This document shows, one piece after another, positions 60,196-64,000 of a DNA stretch of 64,000 nt (its first letter is position 1; every line of letters begins with the position of its first letter). Under the pieces are notes generated by a model. It did not search any database. It was not told the origin of the DNA and was given only the letters and a program-made list of their open reading frames with translations. Both the position numbers and the translations under genes were made by a program. This stretch comes from Streptomyces sabulosicollis. Its GTDB lineage: Bacteria; Actinomycetota; Actinomycetes; Streptomycetales; Streptomycetaceae. The stretch is taken from positions 1 through 64,000 of the forward strand of contig NZ_JAEEAP010000003.1 of NCBI RefSeq assembly GCF_016103465.1. The letters are read 5' to 3'.

Positions 60196-61251
60196 ATGCA
60201 CGGTGAGTACAAGGTGTCGGGCGGCAAGCTGGTCGTCGTGGATCTGGAGGTCCACGACGGCGCGCTGCGCGACGTGCGGGTCGCGGGCGACTTCTTCCTG
60301 GAGCCGGACGAGGCGCTGCACGCCATCGACCGGGCCCTGGAGGGCGCGCCCGCCGACGCCGACGCGCAGGCGCTCGCCGCCCGCGTCAGGGCGGGGCTGC
60401 CCGCCGGCACCGTGATGTTCGGCTTCTCCCCCGAGGCCGTAGGCATAGCGGTGCGCCGGGCGCTGACCCGGGCCACCGACTGGACGGACTACGACTGGCA
60501 GCTGATCCACGAGGGCCCGCAGGACCCGGCGCTGCACATGGCCCTGGACGAGGTGCTGACCGACGAGGTCGCCGCCGGACGGCGGCCACCCACGCTGCGG
60601 GTGTGGGAGTGGGGCCGCCCGGCCGTCATCATCGGCAGCTTCCAGTCCCTGCGCAACGAGGTGGACCCCGAGGGGGCGGTCCGTCACGGAGTCACGGTGG
60701 TGCGGCGGATCTCCGGTGGCGGAGCCATGTTCGTCGAGGCCGAGAACACCATCACCTACTCCCTTTCGGTACCGGCCTCGCTCGTCTCCGGGCTGTCGTT
60801 CGCCGATTCCTACGCCTACCTCGACGACTGGGTCCTGACCGCGCTCGGCGACATGGGCATCAAAGCGTGGTACCAGCCTCTCAATGACATCGCCTCCGAG
60901 GCGGGCAAGATCGCCGGTGCCGCGCAGAAGCGCCTTGCCGGTGGTGACGGCGCGGTACTGCACCACGTGACGATGGCGTACGACATCGACGCCGACAAGA
61001 TGCTCGACGTGCTGCGCATCGGCAAGGAGAAGTTGTCCGACAAGGGCACCGAGAGCGCCAAGAAGCGCGTCGACCCGCTACGCCGCCAGACCGGCCTGCC
61101 ACGAGCCGAGATCATCGACCGCATGCTCGACTCCTTCCGCGCCCGCTACGGCCTCACTGACGGACACGTCACCGCCGAGGAGATGGCACGCGCCGAAGAA
61201 CTCGCCCTCACCAAGTACGGCAGCGAGGAGTGGACGGCGCGGGTGCCATAG
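60196..61251 (+). CDS. lplA: lipoate-protein ligase A with N-terminal accessory domain
   Basis: 351-residue ligase that adenylates lipoate and transfers it to E2/GcvH lipoyl domains. Residues 1-95 (HGEYKVSGGKLVVVDLEVHDG to the PEAVGIAVRRAL helix) resemble the small accessory domain (LplB-like). Residues about 110-330 are the biotin/lipoate ligase fold, with RRISGGGAMFVEAENTITYSL and the catalytic Lys in SEAGKIAGAAQKR. In E. coli LplA the accessory domain is C-terminal; here it is N-terminal. ATG 60196 follows GGAGGCGGAG. It is probably monocistronic. Confidence 0.88.
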   Translation: MHGEYKVSGGKLVVVDLEVHDGALRDVRVAGDFFLEPDEALHAIDRALEGAPADADAQALAARVRAGLPAGTVMFGFSPEAVGIAVRRALTRATDWTDYDWQLIHEGPQDPALHMALDEVLTDEVAAGRRPPTLRVWEWGRPAVIIGSFQSLRNEVDPEGAVRHGVTVVRRISGGGAMFVEAENTITYSLSVPASLVSGLSFADSYAYLDDWVLTALGDMGIKAWYQPLNDIASEAGKIAGAAQKRLAGGDGAVLHHVTMAYDIDADKMLDVLRIGKEKLSDKGTESAKKRVDPLRRQTGLPRAEIIDRMLDSFRARYGLTDGHVTAEEMARAEELALTKYGSEEWTARVP

Positions 61252-61389
61252 GAACCAGCTCAACGCGGCGCTCGGCGGGCCTCCTTCCCCTGGTGCCGGG
61301 TGAGGCCGGGGACCGCGACGGCGCACCCGCCCCCGGCCCGCGCGTAGCCTGGTCCCGTCGCGGACCGGCCCGAGTGGGGGGAGTTGCGC

Positions 61390-62484
61390 ATGAAGCTGAT
61401 CGCCGTGGGGGACGTGGTGGTCGCCCGGAGACCGGCCGTGGCTCTCGACGGGGACCTCTCCGCCGGCACCTCGGCCCTGCCGCTGCTGCGGGACGCCGAT
61501 CTGACGATCGGCAACCTCGAGGTCCCGCTGACCGACACCGGGTACCCGGCCGAGAAGCCGGTCGCCTTCCGTGTGGGCCGCGACATGGCCCCCGAGCTGG
61601 CCCGACTCGGCTTCGACGCCTGTTCGCTGGCCACCAACCACGCGCTCGACTACGGCATCGACGGCCTGCGCGGCACCAGGGCGGCGCTGGAGGCGGCCGG
61701 TGTCGCGCACGCCGGGGCCGGGGAGAACCTCGACGAGGCGCTGCGCGCCGTCCGGCTCACCGGCCGGGGCCGTGCCGAGGTGGCCTTCCTGAGCCTGTGC
61801 TGTGCCCTGCCGCCGGGCTTCAACGCCACCTCGCACCGGCCCGGGATCGCGCCGGTGCGGGTCGAGCAGTCCTACGAGTTCGACGGCGTGCTGATCGAGG
61901 AGCAGCCCGGGACCGTGCCGTATGTCCGCACCACGGCGCGCCAGGCCGATGTGGTGCGTGCCGAGGAAGCGGTCCGGCGGGCCAAGGAGCTGGCCGCCAC
62001 CGTGGTGGTCGCGGTGCACTGGGGCGTTCCCTGGTGCTATCTGCCGAGCAACCAGGGGCCGTTGGCCGAGTACCAGCAGCCGCTGGGGCGGCGTCTGGTC
62101 GACGCCGGGGCGGATCTGGTGATCGGCCACCATCCGCACTGCCTTCACCCGGTCGAGCGGTACGGGGACGGCCTCATCCTCTACTCGACCGGCAACTTCC
62201 TGTTCCACCCCTGCGAGGAGGTGGCTCCCGCCGACCGGCGCCCGCCGTCCCGCTACAAGGAGCGGATGTCCGACCGGCCGTGGTTCGAGAGCGCGGTGTT
62301 CGAGGTGGCCCTGGCGGAGGGCCCGCCGCGGCTGCGTCTCCATCCGGTCGAGCTCACCGCCGACGGCGAACCGGTGATCCCTCCGGCCTCGACGGCACGG
62401 CGGATCCTGCGGCAGGTCGAGGAGGTCTCCCAGGAGCTGGCCCCCTCGACGAGAGTGGACGGGGACGGCCGCGTCCGGTTCTGA
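61390..62484 (+). CDS. CapA/PgsA-type metallophosphatase-like protein
   Basis: 364-residue protein of the CapA (poly-gamma-glutamate biosynthesis-related) metallophosphatase-like family. Motifs: KLIAVGDVVVARRP, IGNLEVPLTDTGYPAEKPVAF, CSLATNHALDYG, VVVAVHWG and LVIGHHPHCLHPVERYGDGLILYSTGNFLFHP, which supply the usual metal-type Asp/Asn/His residues. There is no signal peptide. ATG 61390 follows GGGGGGAG at about 6 nt. No PgsB/PgsC partners are present, so polyglutamate synthesis is unlikely. The role is unknown, perhaps hydrolase activity on a cell-wall component. Confidence 0.82.
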   Translation: MKLIAVGDVVVARRPAVALDGDLSAGTSALPLLRDADLTIGNLEVPLTDTGYPAEKPVAFRVGRDMAPELARLGFDACSLATNHALDYGIDGLRGTRAALEAAGVAHAGAGENLDEALRAVRLTGRGRAEVAFLSLCCALPPGFNATSHRPGIAPVRVEQSYEFDGVLIEEQPGTVPYVRTTARQADVVRAEEAVRRAKELAATVVVAVHWGVPWCYLPSNQGPLAEYQQPLGRRLVDAGADLVIGHHPHCLHPVERYGDGLILYSTGNFLFHPCEEVAPADRRPPSRYKERMSDRPWFESAVFEVALAEGPPRLRLHPVELTADGEPVIPPASTARRILRQVEEVSQELAPSTRVDGDGRVRF

Positions 62485-62661
62485 CGACGCCGCCCTCCCC
62501 CCGGATGACGGTGGCTAAGGGGCGGCGGTATTACTGGAGAGGCGAGGCGAGCGGGATGGGCTGGCCGTCTTCACGCGGGCTCGGTCCTCGGCCGAGGTTC
62601 TGACCGCCCAGCGCGCGGTGGCGCGGCGGTCGTCCCGCGGCCCCGGCGCCGCCACGGTGGG

Positions 62662-63099
62662 TCAGTTGCCGTAGACGCGCTCGGGGTGGACGAAGACCGC
62701 GGCGCGGCGCTGCTCGGCCATCACCCGGTCGTAGGCGGCCCAGTCGTCGTGGGTGCCGCCCGCGGCGGTGAAGATCTCACGCAGCAGCAGACGCAGCCGC
62801 TCCGGGTCGATCCCGGGGAACGGGTCGTCGGGCCCCGCGATCTCGGTACGGCCCTCGACGGCGGCCCAGTTCCACCCGGCGCGGAAGACCACGGTGGCCC
62901 GCGGACGCGCCCGCAGATGGGCGAACTTGGCGGGGCCGTAGGTGACGAAGGCGACCACCTGGTCACCGGACGCCGGATGGCCGATGGTCCCGGCGTTGAC
63001 CACGGATGCCTGGACCGAACCGTCGGCGCGCGTCGTCGAGACGACCGCCAGGTGATGGTCGGCCGCGGCGATGCGGTCCACATCCTGAAGATCCGTCAT
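62662..63099 (-). CDS. PPOX-class (pyridoxamine oxidase-like) F420/FMN protein
   Basis: 145-residue split-barrel flavin or deazaflavin-binding protein. Features: HHLAVVSTTRADGSVQASVVNAGTIGHP, VVAFVTYGPAKFAHLRARPRATVVFRAG and WAAVEGRTEIAGPDDPFPG, matching the TIGR03618-type F420-dependent group. ATG 63099 follows AAAGG by about 7 nt. It is divergent from the histidine kinase gene. Such enzymes reduce or oxidise small substrates with F420 or FMN. The substrate is unknown. Confidence 0.82.
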   Translation of the reverse strand: MTDLQDVDRIAAADHHLAVVSTTRADGSVQASVVNAGTIGHPASGDQVVAFVTYGPAKFAHLRARPRATVVFRAGWNWAAVEGRTEIAGPDDPFPGIDPERLRLLLREIFTAAGGTHDDWAAYDRVMAEQRRAAVFVHPERVYGN

Positions 63100-63264
63100 C
63101 GGGTGCCTTTCTGGGCGGACCGGTTCCTCCACCATGGCTCCCCCGGCCCGTACCCGCGCCCTGAGGCGTCCATGCCGGTGAATCCCGGGCCGGGGCCCGG
63201 GGGTGTAGCGGGCTCCACCACCGAAGGGGCGGCTCGCTCTCCCGCGCGGGTCCGGCCGGTCTTC

Positions 63265-63277
63265 TAGCCTCGTCGGT
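63265..63277 (+). promoter_or_regulatory. -10 element of a probable leaderless transcript
   Basis: TAGCCT (63265-63270) lies 7 nt before ATG 63278, with no ribosome site, the usual geometry when the A of ATG is the transcription start. Confidence 0.5.
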
Positions 63278-64000
63278 ATGGGTAGGCGCATACGGCACGC
63301 GGCGCGGGCCAGGGCCCGGCTGGCCCAGCGGGTGGCGGATCTGACGGAAACCCGGGCGGGTGCCATCGCCGCACACGGTGCCGAACTGCGGCGCATCGAG
63401 CGTGAGTTGCACGACGGCACCCAGGCGCGGCTGGTCTCCCTGTCCCTGCGGATCGGCCTGGCCAAGCGGGCGTACGACCGGGATCCGAGGGCGGCGCGCG
63501 GCATGCTGGACGACGCGCAGGACCTGGCCGACGAGGCGCTGGCCGAGCTGCGCCGTGTGGTGCGCGGCATGCACCCGCCGGTCCTCACCGACCGTGGCCC
63601 GGCCGGGGCGGTACGGGCGCTCGCGGCGAGCAGCGGGCTCGATGTCACCGTGCGGGTGGACGGGCTGGAGGACGGGGCGCGGGCGCCGGCGGCGGTCGAG
63701 GCGGCCGCGTACCACGTCGTGGCGGAGGCGCTGGCGCACGTGGCCGGGCACTGCGGCGCCGACCGGGCCAGGGTCCGGCTGGCCCGCACCCCGGGCGGGC
63801 TGTCCGTCTCGGTGCGTGACGAGGGACGAGGCGGCGCCGGGGCCGCCGCCACCGGCGGGACGGGCGCGGACGGGTCCGGGACCGGGGAGGCGGGTGGCCC
63901 CGGACGGGGCGCTGGACATGACTCGGCACAGGGCACCGGAGGTGGCCCCGGGCTGCTCGGGATACGCCGCCGTGTCGCCGCGCTCGACGGAGCGGTGACG
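63278..64000 (+). CDS. soluble NarL-type histidine kinase, partial
   Basis: At least 241 residues, open at the right edge. There is no membrane segment or sensor: a short N-terminal basic helix leads directly to the HisKA_3 motif IERELHDGTQARLVSLSLRIGLAK with phospho-acceptor His near residue 47. The ATPase domain has EALAHVAGHCGADRARV where the N-box normally reads EALTNVxRHA; the key Asn is replaced by His. G1 is VRDEGRGG and G2 is GPGLLGIRRRVAALDGA, separated by a Gly/Ala-rich insertion of about 40 residues. In-frame TAG at 63206 and lack of other starts fix ATG 63278. It may be weak or degenerate as a kinase. Confidence 0.82.
   Translation, partial: MGRRIRHAARARARLAQRVADLTETRAGAIAAHGAELRRIERELHDGTQARLVSLSLRIGLAKRAYDRDPRAARGMLDDAQDLADEALAELRRVVRGMHPPVLTDRGPAGAVRALAASSGLDVTVRVDGLEDGARAPAAVEAAAYHVVAEALAHVAGHCGADRARVRLARTPGGLSVSVRDEGRGGAGAAATGGTGADGSGTGEAGGPGRGAGHDSAQGTGGGPGLLGIRRRVAALDGAVT

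Overview
The window is high-GC DNA (about 70% or more) with strong third-position G/C bias, frequent GTG starts, many Tat-type exported enzymes and dense one- and two-component regulation. This fits a Streptomyces or close relative, probably a chromosomal region of carbon-scavenging and accessory genes. I saw no rRNA, tRNA, CRISPR array or transposase.

Layout. 1-4307 (minus): an aromatic ring-cleavage operon with a GntR/FCD regulator, a carboxy-hydroxy-oxoadipate aldolase, an oxalomesaconate tautomerase, a type I extradiol dioxygenase and an aromatic-acid MFS importer cut by the window edge. 4502-12275: an exported PL8 polysaccharide lyase, an APC permease, a deletion-damaged polysaccharide deacetylase, DoxX, an exported epoxide-hydrolase-like protein, an unknown protein and a secreted NLP (necrosis-inducing) protein. 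12577-26953: a glycan/sulfur locus with a ROK regulator, a SsuABC/TauABC-type importer, a cytoplasmic sulfatase, a secreted GH43 enzyme, a zinc-ribbon protein, then GH2, a sugar ABC importer and a LacI regulator with a perfect operator in front of GH2.

26963-39195: a frameshifted GAF/PAS/SpoIIE phosphatase, a DJ-1/PfpI protein with divergent LysR, a NarL-type two-component pair, an FtsX-type permease without an adjacent ATPase, and cytochrome bd oxidase. 39219-44379 (minus): a Ser/Thr kinase coupled to an FHA protein, then a secreted trio (thaumatin-like, GH128 glucanase, RlpA-like double-psi barrel) resembling plant PR-5/PR-2/PR-4 proteins. 44873-49993: SDR, PucR regulator, MHS transporter, AlkB-like dioxygenase, YkuD transpeptidase. 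50027-54578: an L-fuconate module (FAH-type hydrolase, ACS transporter, L-fuconate dehydratase, GntR/FCD). 54631-64000: a TPR protein coupled to a polyprenyl diphosphate synthase behind a striking array of GTGTAT half-sites, then DUF4186, a GNAT enzyme with a short coupled ORF, TetR/tautomerase, DUF2269, a lipoate ligase, a CapA-type protein, a PPOX/F420 protein and the start of a soluble histidine kinase.

How it fits together. Much of the window is scavenging of plant or algal matter: aromatic acids, uronic-type polysaccharides (PL8), sulfated glycans (sulfatase, GH43, GH2), L-fuconate and beta-1,3-glucan. Each module sits beside its own regulator, and several regulators have recognisable palindromic operators. 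All functional statements rest on motif recognition by eye, without database search.
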